The notes beneath the pieces are model-generated. The model was not told the origin of the DNA, did not search any database, and saw nothing but the letters and a program-made list of their open reading frames with translations. Positions 1 to 5,939 of a DNA stretch of 8,144 nt are shown here, in pieces. This stretch comes from Desulfocapsa sp. (GTDB lineage: Bacteria > Desulfobacterota > Desulfobulbia > Desulfobulbales > Desulfocapsaceae). The number at the start of each line of letters is the position of its first letter. Within the stretch, counting starts at the first letter, position 1. A program made the position numbers and the translations under genes. The stretch is taken from assembly GCA_030638765.1 (NCBI GenBank), contig DAOWDZ010000067.1:1-8144 (forward strand), written 5' to 3'.

Positions 1-1
1 C

Positions 2-1591
2 TATGTCCTGATGCAAATCGGAATGGTATCTGAGACTGAAAAAACAGTTGAATTGTATTGCAAGGTGATTGATACAGGTATTGGTATTCCACCAGATCAG
101 CAAAAACTTATCTTTGACACTTTCAAACAAGCTGACAGCAGTACCACTCGTAACTATGGCGGTAGTGGACTTGGGCTCACCATTTCGCGTAAACTCTGCG
201 AGTTAATGGATGGAAAAATTGGATGCAAAAGCAGATTACAAAAAGGCACGGAATGTTTCTGTACAGTAACAATACGTAAGAATAAACAGCAGCAAAATCC
301 TGTCATTTTTTCCACGAAAGAACTCGAAACCCCTATTTTACTCACCGTTAAACTTCCTGCTTGTTCCAACGTAATAAAACAAACCCTTCTCAATGCAGGA
401 TTAACAGTAGATATCGGACTGCTAGACAAAACCCTGAATTCATTTAATCAGATTACCCGACAGGATTCTTTACACGAATTATTAATAACAGATTTTACTG
501 CACCACTTTGCAACACAGCTGAATCGCCTAAACAGTTCCTCTTGCCAGACAAAGAATCATCCGTGCCTACCATCGGTATTATGCAATTGGGAGAGACTCA
601 ACAGTGCGACCCATGTCCAAAGCATAATGGTCAACATTGTCTCTCCAGGCCGATCATTGGCCATGCCCTGCTGAAAACTGTTGCTAAGGCACTACGTGGC
701 GAACCCTGCAACGGTTCAACGGTGCAGAGTAGAATCATGGTGCCACCCCTTACCCCCATCCATTCTCAAGATATACTTATGGTTGAGGACAATAAAGCCA
801 ATCAGATTTTATTGAAAATCATACTGCAACGTCAGGGTCATACTGTGACAATCGCCAATAATGGTCTTAACGCCCTTCATGAAATGCTCGATCACGATTT
901 TGATTTCCTCTTCATGGATGTGCAGATGCCTAAAATGGATGGCATTACAACAACTCAAATTATCCGCTGCTGTGAAAATGGACTTGATATCAAAGCCGAA
1001 CTACCAATGGATTTGCAAAATTCACTCTGCTCACGGATACAGGGAAAACATGTACCCATCGTTGCTATGACCGCACACGCCTATTTTGAAGATCAGCAAC
1101 GATGCCTTGATGCCGGGATGGATGCATATTTAACCAAACCATTTAAACAAATTGAAGTGAATCAAGTCCTTGCCTATTTTTTCTCTGATTCAGATACCGA
1201 TTTCATCCCCGAATATCAGCAACAGTTGAGGAGAAAACCTGTAAGTCAACCATCTCTTGCTAATGACGAAGATATAAAAAATCTGGTTATTGAACATCTG
1301 CAAAATGAATATCAACTTTCTCCGACACAGATATCAGATATGCTTCAGAAATCAACGCAATCAATTTTTAGTGCTCTGGATAGGGCCGAAAAAGCATCAA
1401 TTACAGGAAACATGGAAGAACTTTTTGAAACCGCACACGGTATAAAGGGAGCTATTGCCATGCTTGGTCTGGAGAATGAAACAGCGCTTATCAGAAAAAT
1501 AGAAACTACAGCCAGGGAGCGTAAACAAGGTGATTTCACCTCATGGATCGCAAAACTCAGGACAGCCCTATGGCCACTAAAACAATTTTAA
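2..1591 (+). CDS. Hybrid sensor histidine kinase, C-terminal part (HATPase end, pseudo-receiver, receiver, HPt); 5' truncated by window edge
   Basis: The reading frame is open to the left edge (Tyr-Val-Leu precede the first visible Met at base 11), so the sensor, the phosphorylated-His dimerisation domain and the N-box are missing. Residues below count from that Met. The ATPase end shows the G1 box DTGIGI (21-26), an F box (35-38) and the G2 box GGSGLGL (50-56). Residues about 105-228 look like a degenerate receiver: a strand ending in ITD (D161) and a late SRPI (212-215) in place of the usual KP, without the acidic pair. A complete receiver follows (about 253-392) with E259/D260, phospho-acceptor D303, T354 and K376. 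The C-terminus is an HPt domain with AHGIKGA, phospho-His H476 and K479-G480. This gives a likely ATP to His to Asp (D303) to His (H476) relay, passing on to a separate receiver. The next gene overlaps the 3' end and is the obvious partner. The input signal cannot be read here. Architecture is secure; the pseudo-receiver call is moderate. Confidence 0.93.
   Translation, partial: YVLMQIGMVSETEKTVELYCKVIDTGIGIPPDQQKLIFDTFKQADSSTTRNYGGSGLGLTISRKLCELMDGKIGCKSRLQKGTECFCTVTIRKNKQQQNPVIFSTKELETPILLTVKLPACSNVIKQTLLNAGLTVDIGLLDKTLNSFNQITRQDSLHELLITDFTAPLCNTAESPKQFLLPDKESSVPTIGIMQLGETQQCDPCPKHNGQHCLSRPIIGHALLKTVAKALRGEPCNGSTVQSRIMVPPLTPIHSQDILMVEDNKANQILLKIILQRQGHTVTIANNGLNALHEMLDHDFDFLFMDVQMPKMDGITTTQIIRCCENGLDIKAELPMDLQNSLCSRIQGKHVPIVAMTAHAYFEDQQRCLDAGMDAYLTKPFKQIEVNQVLAYFFSDSDTDFIPEYQQQLRRKPVSQPSLANDEDIKNLVIEHLQNEYQLSPTQISDMLQKSTQSIFSALDRAEKASITGNMEELFETAHGIKGAIAMLGLENETALIRKIETTARERKQGDFTSWIAKLRTALWPLKQF
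1529..1542 (+). repeat. 6-bp inverted repeat covering a possible ribosome binding site
   Basis: AGGTGA-TT-TCACCT has perfect 6-base arms with a 2-base spacer, inside the 3' end of the kinase gene. The left arm with its next base, AGGTGAT, is complementary to the 16S 3' end region (AUCACCU) and lies just upstream of the in-frame ATG at 1543. Folding would hide it, which favours the start at 1570. A short palindrome can also arise by chance in coding sequence. Confidence 0.35.
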
Positions 1592-2043
1592 CAAATACTT
1601 CTGCTAAAACTTCACATATCCTGCTGGTAGAAGACATGATGCTAAACAGAAATCTTGTGACTATTCTCCTGGAACGTGAAGGCTACAAAGTAACTGCAAC
1701 AGACAATGCACTCGATGCATTGCAGGCTATGACCACATCACACTTTGATGGAATCCTGCTGGATATAAGAATGCCTGGAATGGATGGACTCACTGCTGTT
1801 AGAGTGATTCGCTCTTGTGAGCAGGGACACTTACCAGCAGAACATGTATCTAAAAACTTAGCAGATCTTCTTATCACTCAATTACAGGGTTTCAACATTC
1901 CAATCATTGTAATGACAGCGAGCAATGCTGGAGAGGAAAAGACAAGAGGTCTGGAGGCTGGAGCTGATCAGTTTTTAGCAAAACCTTTTACTCCTGAGAA
2001 ATTGTTGTTCGCAATGGAGCAGATGATACAAATTCCCCAGTAA
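1570..2043 (+). CDS. Single-domain response regulator (CheY-like receiver)
   Basis: A 157-residue protein made almost entirely of one receiver domain. Counting from the ATG at 1570, it has the acidic pair E21/D22 (ILLVED), phospho-acceptor D65 (ILLDIRMPGMDG), T116 (VMTAS) and K138 (LAKPF). There is no DNA-binding or enzymatic output domain, so it probably acts by protein contact or as the last receiver of a phosphorelay. It overlaps the hybrid kinase by 22 bases and is likely translationally coupled to it; the upstream HPt domain is the natural phosphate donor. Start choice: ATG 1570 has AGGA at 1559-1562, 7 bases upstream. An alternative in-frame ATG at 1543 adds nine residues and has AGGTGAT upstream, but that site lies in a small hairpin (1529-1542). 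The helix 3 to strand 4 loop is about 20 residues longer than usual, as in the kinase's own receiver, which suggests common descent. Family is certain; the start is about 65 percent sure. Confidence 0.92.
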   Translation: MATKTILTNTSAKTSHILLVEDMMLNRNLVTILLEREGYKVTATDNALDALQAMTTSHFDGILLDIRMPGMDGLTAVRVIRSCEQGHLPAEHVSKNLADLLITQLQGFNIPIIVMTASNAGEEKTRGLEAGADQFLAKPFTPEKLLFAMEQMIQIPQ

Positions 2044-2083
2044 ACGCCTTCTTTCTGCAACATATCAAGGATACTAAGGGCAA

Positions 2084-2965
2084 CTACTCCACAAACCGGT
2101 CAAAATGATACCATTCAAGAGGGTGTGCACGCAGTTCTCTTTCAAGTAAACCAGCATATTGCTGAGCTGCATCCTGGATCATTTTCTTTCTATCAGCTCT
2201 CTTTTCACAATTGATATATAAGGGATCGGCCAGTTTGAATTGATACCTGTTTTTCCCGGTACGAAAGCTGAAAAAACAAAAAATCGGAGCACCGGAAACT
2301 AAAGCAAATATGTACGGAGCTTCAGGAACTCTGGCTTTGGCGCCTAAAAAATCAACTTCCAGATTCCGTTGATCTCCACGCCAGACAATATCTCCGGTCA
2401 TGGAGATCAGTCCACCATCCTGAAGAAAACGAATGCCTTCAACGGCATCAAAAGGTGACCCTCCATCACGCGGCGTACCAATAATCTTCACTCCGGATTC
2501 CTGGAGTTGTTCCTTCTGGAGTCCTTCAACACCTTCTTTCTCCTTCACACCCATGTATAAAAGAAGCTTCAATTTGTTTTCCTGCTGTTTGAGAATCTGC
2601 GCTGCAATCTCCCAGTTTCCAAGATGTGACATCAATAAAATTGCGCCTTTTTCGGCAACTACGGCTTCTAATTTCTCCCATCCATCCGATTGAAAAACTG
2701 TTTTCTGACCATGACTTGCGAGGTATCTATCGTAATGAATGGTTGTAAAATTCTGATACTGCTGGAATGTACAGACATTGCGCTGGAAACTATTTTTTTC
2801 AGGATACAGAAGGCCATAAAAGCGACGACTTTCCTTCACATTTTTTGAGAACAGAAAATAACCGACTGCAATAACTCTGGACACAGCAGCAAAGAGCCAG
2901 TCTCCACAAATTAAGGTCATTGCTACAATTGATGTGTACAGAGATCCTTTCACTTTAGTTTCCAT
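2084..2965 (-). CDS. LPLAT-superfamily acyltransferase (LpxL/HtrB-like, COG4261-type)
   Basis: A 293-residue protein of the lysophospholipid/lipid A acyltransferase superfamily, which moves a fatty acyl group to a hydroxyl or amine on a lipid or sugar at the inner face of the cytoplasmic membrane. The catalytic HX4E motif is H114-LGNW-E119, preceded by the usual hydrophobic strand (AILLMS). Further family signs are GDIVWRGD (191-198), the VDFLGA...VPEAPYIFAL region (204-222) and a C-terminal HPLEWYHFD (281-289) matching the P-x-x-W-[FY]-x-F ending of these enzymes. Residues 8-39 are hydrophobic and probably anchor it to the membrane. Length fits the family. It is the third gene of the operon; its start overlaps the end of the glycosyltransferase by 16 bases and has no clear Shine-Dalgarno, so coupled translation is likely. 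It resembles the stand-alone acyltransferases found beside GT2 genes in aryl polyene-type clusters more than true LpxL; acceptor and donor (acyl-ACP or acyl-phosphate) are unknown. Confidence 0.88.
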   Translation of the reverse strand: METKVKGSLYTSIVAMTLICGDWLFAAVSRVIAVGYFLFSKNVKESRRFYGLLYPEKNSFQRNVCTFQQYQNFTTIHYDRYLASHGQKTVFQSDGWEKLEAVVAEKGAILLMSHLGNWEIAAQILKQQENKLKLLLYMGVKEKEGVEGLQKEQLQESGVKIIGTPRDGGSPFDAVEGIRFLQDGGLISMTGDIVWRGDQRNLEVDFLGAKARVPEAPYIFALVSGAPIFCFFSFRTGKNRYQFKLADPLYINCEKRADRKKMIQDAAQQYAGLLERELRAHPLEWYHFDRFVE

Positions 2966-3666
2966 ACAGAAGAAAAGATTCGTTGTATAATCAAACGACT
3001 GAATGTGATAGCATTTCTCAAAAAATCCTTCCAGGGATGAAAATGGGAGACTCGCTCTGCCCCTTTCTGATAGACCACCTGAACAGGAGCCTCAATGACT
3101 GACATTCCATTTTGATGAGCTCTAACCAGAATCTCCACTTCATATTGAAAGCGTAATGCCCTTACATCAAGATCAAGTGATTCCGGTAAGGGATACACTC
3201 TAAACCCGGATTGAGAATCGCTGACTCGCGGCCCACCAGACAGCCACACCCAGAAATTGGAGAAACCTCTACCGAATCTTGATGTCCAGGGAACATGTTC
3301 CCCATTCATTCCCTCTCTTGCCCCGATTATGATGGCACGCTTTTCTTTAGTTACAGCTGCTGTAAGTATTTTGATATCTTCCGGTTTGTGCTGACCATCT
3401 GCATCAAGTGTTATGACCCAGTCAGATACTTTCAAGGCTGCGGCAAAACCAGTTTTCAGAGCCGCTCCTTTCCCTAAATTCTGTCGATGACTAAGCACTG
3501 TGATTCCTTTCATGGAAGAAAGGACTTCTGCTGTTTGATCCGTTGAGCCATCATCAACAACAAAAACAGGATAGCCCAATGGAATCGTTTTCAATATAAC
3601 ATCACGAATTCGTGTGCCATGGTTATACACCGGAATAACAATGGCAAGTCTCTCATTGTTCAACAT
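2950..3666 (-). CDS. Family-2 glycosyltransferase, dolichyl-phosphate-mannose-synthase type
   Basis: A 238-residue GT-A fold glycosyltransferase that should move a sugar from a nucleotide-sugar to a lipid-linked or lipid acceptor. Visible motifs are the N-terminal strand AIVIPVYNHG (8-17), nucleotide-binding VVDDGSTD (36-43), NLGKGAALKTGF (63-74), the metal-binding DXD as TLDADGQH (86-93), and the acceptor-side DSQSGFR (150-156) followed by RFQYEVEIL (172-180). The C-terminal SHFHPWKDFLRN (207-218) is typical of short GT2 enzymes that partner LPLAT acyltransferases. It lacks the QxxRW of processive synthases and has no obvious transmembrane helices, so it is probably cytoplasmic or peripheral. 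It overlaps the preceding DAK2-DegV gene by 7 bases and the following acyltransferase by 16 bases, so the three proteins are almost certainly made together. A weak purine-rich AGAGAGA lies before the ATG. Sugar and acceptor cannot be read from sequence. Confidence 0.9.
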   Translation of the reverse strand: MLNNERLAIVIPVYNHGTRIRDVILKTIPLGYPVFVVDDGSTDQTAEVLSSMKGITVLSHRQNLGKGAALKTGFAAALKVSDWVITLDADGQHKPEDIKILTAAVTKEKRAIIIGAREGMNGEHVPWTSRFGRGFSNFWVWLSGGPRVSDSQSGFRVYPLPESLDLDVRALRFQYEVEILVRAHQNGMSVIEAPVQVVYQKGAERVSHFHPWKDFLRNAITFSRLIIQRIFSSVWKLK

Positions 3667-5399
3667 TTCGAATCTCTCTTTGATGCAAAGGCAATGCTCC
3701 AGGTTCCAGGCCCCATATGAACTCCGGATGTAAGAGATAAAGGAAGCAATAGAATTTCTGCGTCAGGTAACTGCTTCTGTATTCGCGGTTCAACCACAGT
3801 TGTCAACCACTCAAGATTATCTGTGTGTTGCAGTAAGACCAGTAAATTTGCATCATTTTTTGTCACTGCAGTGAGTTTTTCCTTTGCAAAATCCAGCTGA
3901 GCATCACGATTCCTTACAACACCAAGCTTTTTTACTCCCTCAAAGCTTGGTGAAATCACAGGTTTCATCTGAAATAAATCACCAAAGAAAGCCTTTGTTT
4001 TCGAGACACGTCCACCCGCCACAAGATATTTGAGTTCATGGATAAAGACATACTCTTTGGCCTCTGCAGTAAGATACTTTGCATAGGAAATCACTGCTTT
4101 TGCACTGGCTCCTTCTTCAGCAAGCCGAGCAGTGAGAAGAGCAATAACAGCGAGTCTCCCTGAAGCAGCACCGCTGTCCATCACAGTAAATTGCTTATCG
4201 GAATCATGCCTTTTCTGCCAATCTCTGGCGGCTGTGAAATTACCAGTAAAAGCCGAACCAGTACTGAGATACAAAACCTTCTTATACTGCTGAAGAGCCG
4301 CATCGTAATGCAAATGTCTTTCATGATTTGACGCTTGAGCCGTGGTTACATGTTTGCCTGCCTTCATGAGAAGATAGAGTTGTTCTGGGGAAAAGAGGCT
4401 TTCAGGCAAAGCCTGATCCTGTGCAAGAATATAACTGTCGAGGAGGATAATTCCATGGTTCCGAGCAAGATCTCTGGATATGGACCCTGCAGCATCACTC
4501 ATAATTCGTATTTTATTTGCAGCAAAAGCTTTCTGTTTGCTTCCAACAATCGTTGAATCCATGGCCTCATCCGACCAGTTCACAACATCCCCCAATAGAG
4601 CAAGCTTACTGCGCAACTCCTCAGGATTCCGGGTATGAATATGCAGCTTCACCCCTGCATCATCGGGAACAACCACGGCACTGTTTCCAAGATTTGCTAT
4701 TTTTTGGCTAATATTGTCCTGAATTCCATCCGTTAGCAGCGAAGCCTCCACACAATATTCATCCGTCACTTGTGGGTGAAACGATGCATCAAGAGAAAGC
4801 GTGCTTCCAAAGAGTTCTGTTATGGGAATGACATCGTCGGATTGTCCGGTAAACGTCCGAAAGAATCCATCAAAAAAAAGAAACATTCCCAAGGCTCCTG
4901 AGTCTATAACCCCGGCTTTCTCTAGCTCAGGAAGCTCATTTTCTGTGGCAAGCACTGCATTCTGTAGCTGTTTTCTAATACTGACATACGCAAGTGGAGA
5001 ATCTCTTTCTTGAGCAAGTAACAGAGCAAGAGTATCAAAAACCGTGAGCATGGTTCCTGATTTTGGTTCAGAAACAGCCTTCCATGCCTTTTCTCTGCCT
5101 TTCTCTGCCTGAAGCGCCAGATCAGAGCCATCCGAATTCAAAAATTCACGCAAGAATGCCACAGCAATATTGCCGGAATTTCCCTTTCCACTCAAAGAGA
5201 GCCGATTCACGACGAAGCCCATCCCCTCGTCACAGTCTCGTAGGGGAGCAAGACTTACACGCAGGTTTGCCCCTGTGTCTCCATCCGCCACCGGAAAGAC
5301 ATTAATGCGATCAAGGAGGTCAGCCCAAACCACCAAATTTTCATATCCGGCAATTGAAGCTGTTTTAAGAATATTAGGAAAACTACTTTTATCGTTCAT
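3660..5399 (-). CDS. Fused DAK2 (FakA-like kinase) and DegV (FakB-like fatty-acid-binding) protein
   Basis: A 579-residue two-part protein. Residues about 1-190 form a DhaL/DAK2 ATP-binding domain: INVFPVADGDTGANL (32-46) with Mg-binding D39 and D41, GKGNSGN (71-77), SGTMLTV (114-120) and GVIDSGALGM (163-172). Residues about 205-290 resemble the FakA linker region (VVVPDDAGVKLHIHT, 242-256). Residues about 296-575 are a DegV domain with the fatty-acid-pocket motifs TAQAS (353-357), STGSAFTG (379-386), LKYLVAGGRVSKTKAF (456-471, R464) and VHMGPGTW (560-567, H561). In Firmicutes, FakA phosphorylates a fatty acid held by separate FakB, giving acyl-phosphate for PlsX/PlsY; here both roles appear in one chain. 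A DegV domain stands where FakA has its own C-terminal domain. It is the first gene of the operon, upstream of a glycosyltransferase and an acyltransferase, suggesting it feeds activated acyl groups to them or to phospholipid synthesis. There is no strong Shine-Dalgarno before the ATG. Domain calls are firm; fatty acid kinase activity is inferred. Confidence 0.9.
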   Translation of the reverse strand: MNDKSSFPNILKTASIAGYENLVVWADLLDRINVFPVADGDTGANLRVSLAPLRDCDEGMGFVVNRLSLSGKGNSGNIAVAFLREFLNSDGSDLALQAEKGREKAWKAVSEPKSGTMLTVFDTLALLLAQERDSPLAYVSIRKQLQNAVLATENELPELEKAGVIDSGALGMFLFFDGFFRTFTGQSDDVIPITELFGSTLSLDASFHPQVTDEYCVEASLLTDGIQDNISQKIANLGNSAVVVPDDAGVKLHIHTRNPEELRSKLALLGDVVNWSDEAMDSTIVGSKQKAFAANKIRIMSDAAGSISRDLARNHGIILLDSYILAQDQALPESLFSPEQLYLLMKAGKHVTTAQASNHERHLHYDAALQQYKKVLYLSTGSAFTGNFTAARDWQKRHDSDKQFTVMDSGAASGRLAVIALLTARLAEEGASAKAVISYAKYLTAEAKEYVFIHELKYLVAGGRVSKTKAFFGDLFQMKPVISPSFEGVKKLGVVRNRDAQLDFAKEKLTAVTKNDANLLVLLQHTDNLEWLTTVVEPRIQKQLPDAEILLLPLSLTSGVHMGPGTWSIAFASKRDSKC

Positions 5400-5533
5400 T
5401 ATAAAGGGCTTTTTTATCTATCCCATTTACTGGAAAGTTCTACATCGTGATCAAACAAAACATATCTGCCTTTGCTTAGGCAATCCTAAAGATCAGATAA
5501 CTTACCATAAAATGCTTTTAGAGACCAAGGTGG

Positions 5534-5578
5534 TAAATCGTGATTGGAATTGATACACATATACTTGTAAACGATTTA
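5534..5578. repeat. 8-bp inverted repeat TAAATCGT ... ACGATTTA
   Basis: TAAATCGT at 5534-5541 and its exact reverse complement ACGATTTA at 5571-5578 are 29 bases apart, in the divergent promoter region. A near copy, ACGATTAA, lies at 5636-5643 and another perfect ACGATTTA at 5935-5942, over the stop codon of the cyclase gene. The arrangement could be an operator for a dimeric regulator. AT-richness raises the chance of accidental matches. Confidence 0.35.
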
Positions 5579-5611
5579 ATCATCTGAAAACTGGTATGGG
5601 TATTGAAAAAA

Positions 5612-5620
5612 TGTTATACA
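5612..5620 (+). promoter_or_regulatory. Possible extended -10 promoter for the small membrane protein gene
   Basis: TGTTATACA fits the extended -10 form TGnTATAAT with two mismatches. No good -35 is found at 16-18 bases upstream. Transcription would start near 5627, giving a leader of about 43 bases. This is weak evidence from one motif. Confidence 0.25.
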
Positions 5621-5659
5621 TCATCAAAACCAAAAACGATTAAAGTCATTAAACAACGC

Positions 5660-5664
5660 AAGGA
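5660..5664 (+). promoter_or_regulatory. Ribosome binding site of the small membrane protein gene
   Basis: AAGGA ends five bases before the ATG at 5670. It is the clearest Shine-Dalgarno of any gene start in the window and supports both the start and the reality of this short gene. Confidence 0.6.
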
Positions 5665-5669
5665 TATAT

Positions 5670-5930
5670 ATGTCTATACCAGCACTCTTACTAGGAAGTA
5701 TTTTCATAGCAATTAGTATTTTTATGATTATCAAATCTCGTAAAAAAATAACTGCTTTTAAAAAGTATGAATTGGAAAATCGTTCTTCAGATGGAGTTGT
5801 TGAATTTGAAAGTATAGACTTATCACGAACTCATACAGCAGATAAAGGGCTGTATACAGTTATAGGTATTGTTGGATTTTTTGTGGGAGCTTTGGGGGTG
5901 ATGCTTTTTGTGGCTGGGGTTAAATCTTGA
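5670..5930 (+). CDS. Small two-helix membrane protein of unknown function
   Basis: An 86-residue protein I do not recognise. Hydrophobic helix 1 is at about residues 4-21 and helix 2 at about 61-83, joined by a polar loop of about 40 residues. The loop begins with a basic cluster (KSRKKITAFKK, 22-32), so by the positive-inside rule the loop should be cytoplasmic with both termini outside. Helix 2 has regularly spaced glycines (G66, G69, G73, G76) that could support helix packing. Coding status is supported by AAGGA at 5660-5664, five bases before the ATG, and by a transmembrane-loop-transmembrane composition unlikely in a random frame. It stands alone: the operon on its left is divergent and the cyclase on its right is convergent with a 9-base gap. 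It could be a stress or envelope accessory protein, but nothing in it shows a function. Confidence 0.72.
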   Translation: MSIPALLLGSIFIAISIFMIIKSRKKITAFKKYELENRSSDGVVEFESIDLSRTHTADKGLYTVIGIVGFFVGALGVMLFVAGVKS

Positions 5931-5939
5931 TTTTACGAT

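Larger units (their letters stand above)
5400..5669. promoter_or_regulatory. Divergent intergenic region upstream of the DAK2-DegV operon and the small membrane protein
   Basis: These 270 bases separate the minus-strand operon from the plus-strand small gene, so both promoters should lie here. No strong sigma-70 pair is seen for the minus strand. For the plus strand an extended -10-like TGTTATACA sits at 5612-5620 without a good -35. Bases 5468-5489 can form two competing small hairpins, GCCT/AGGC and TTAGG-caat-CCTAA; neither has a T-run, so they are not terminators. Copies of ACGATTTA in both orientations are the main structure and are listed separately. Confidence 0.5.

Noticed and set aside
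154..429. Minus-strand frame of 91 codons in the kinase gene
   Set aside because: Antisense to conserved G2-box coding sequence; no family features.
1543..1569. ATG 1543 as start of the response regulator
   Set aside because: Possible, but its ribosome site is in a hairpin and the overlap with the kinase would be larger; ATG 1570 preferred.
2044..2083. Terminator between the convergent regulator and acyltransferase genes
   Set aside because: The 40-base gap contains no stable inverted repeat followed by a T-run on either strand.
2084..5399. Complete aryl polyene biosynthesis cluster
   Set aside because: Only the GT2 and LPLAT genes match; ketosynthase, dehydratase, ACP and ammonia-lyase genes are absent from the window.
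5170..5553. Plus-strand frame of 127 codons over the start of the DAK2-DegV gene
   Set aside because: Opposite-strand shadow of a gene with strong domain motifs; low-complexity Ser/Arg/Pro-rich product with no ribosome site.
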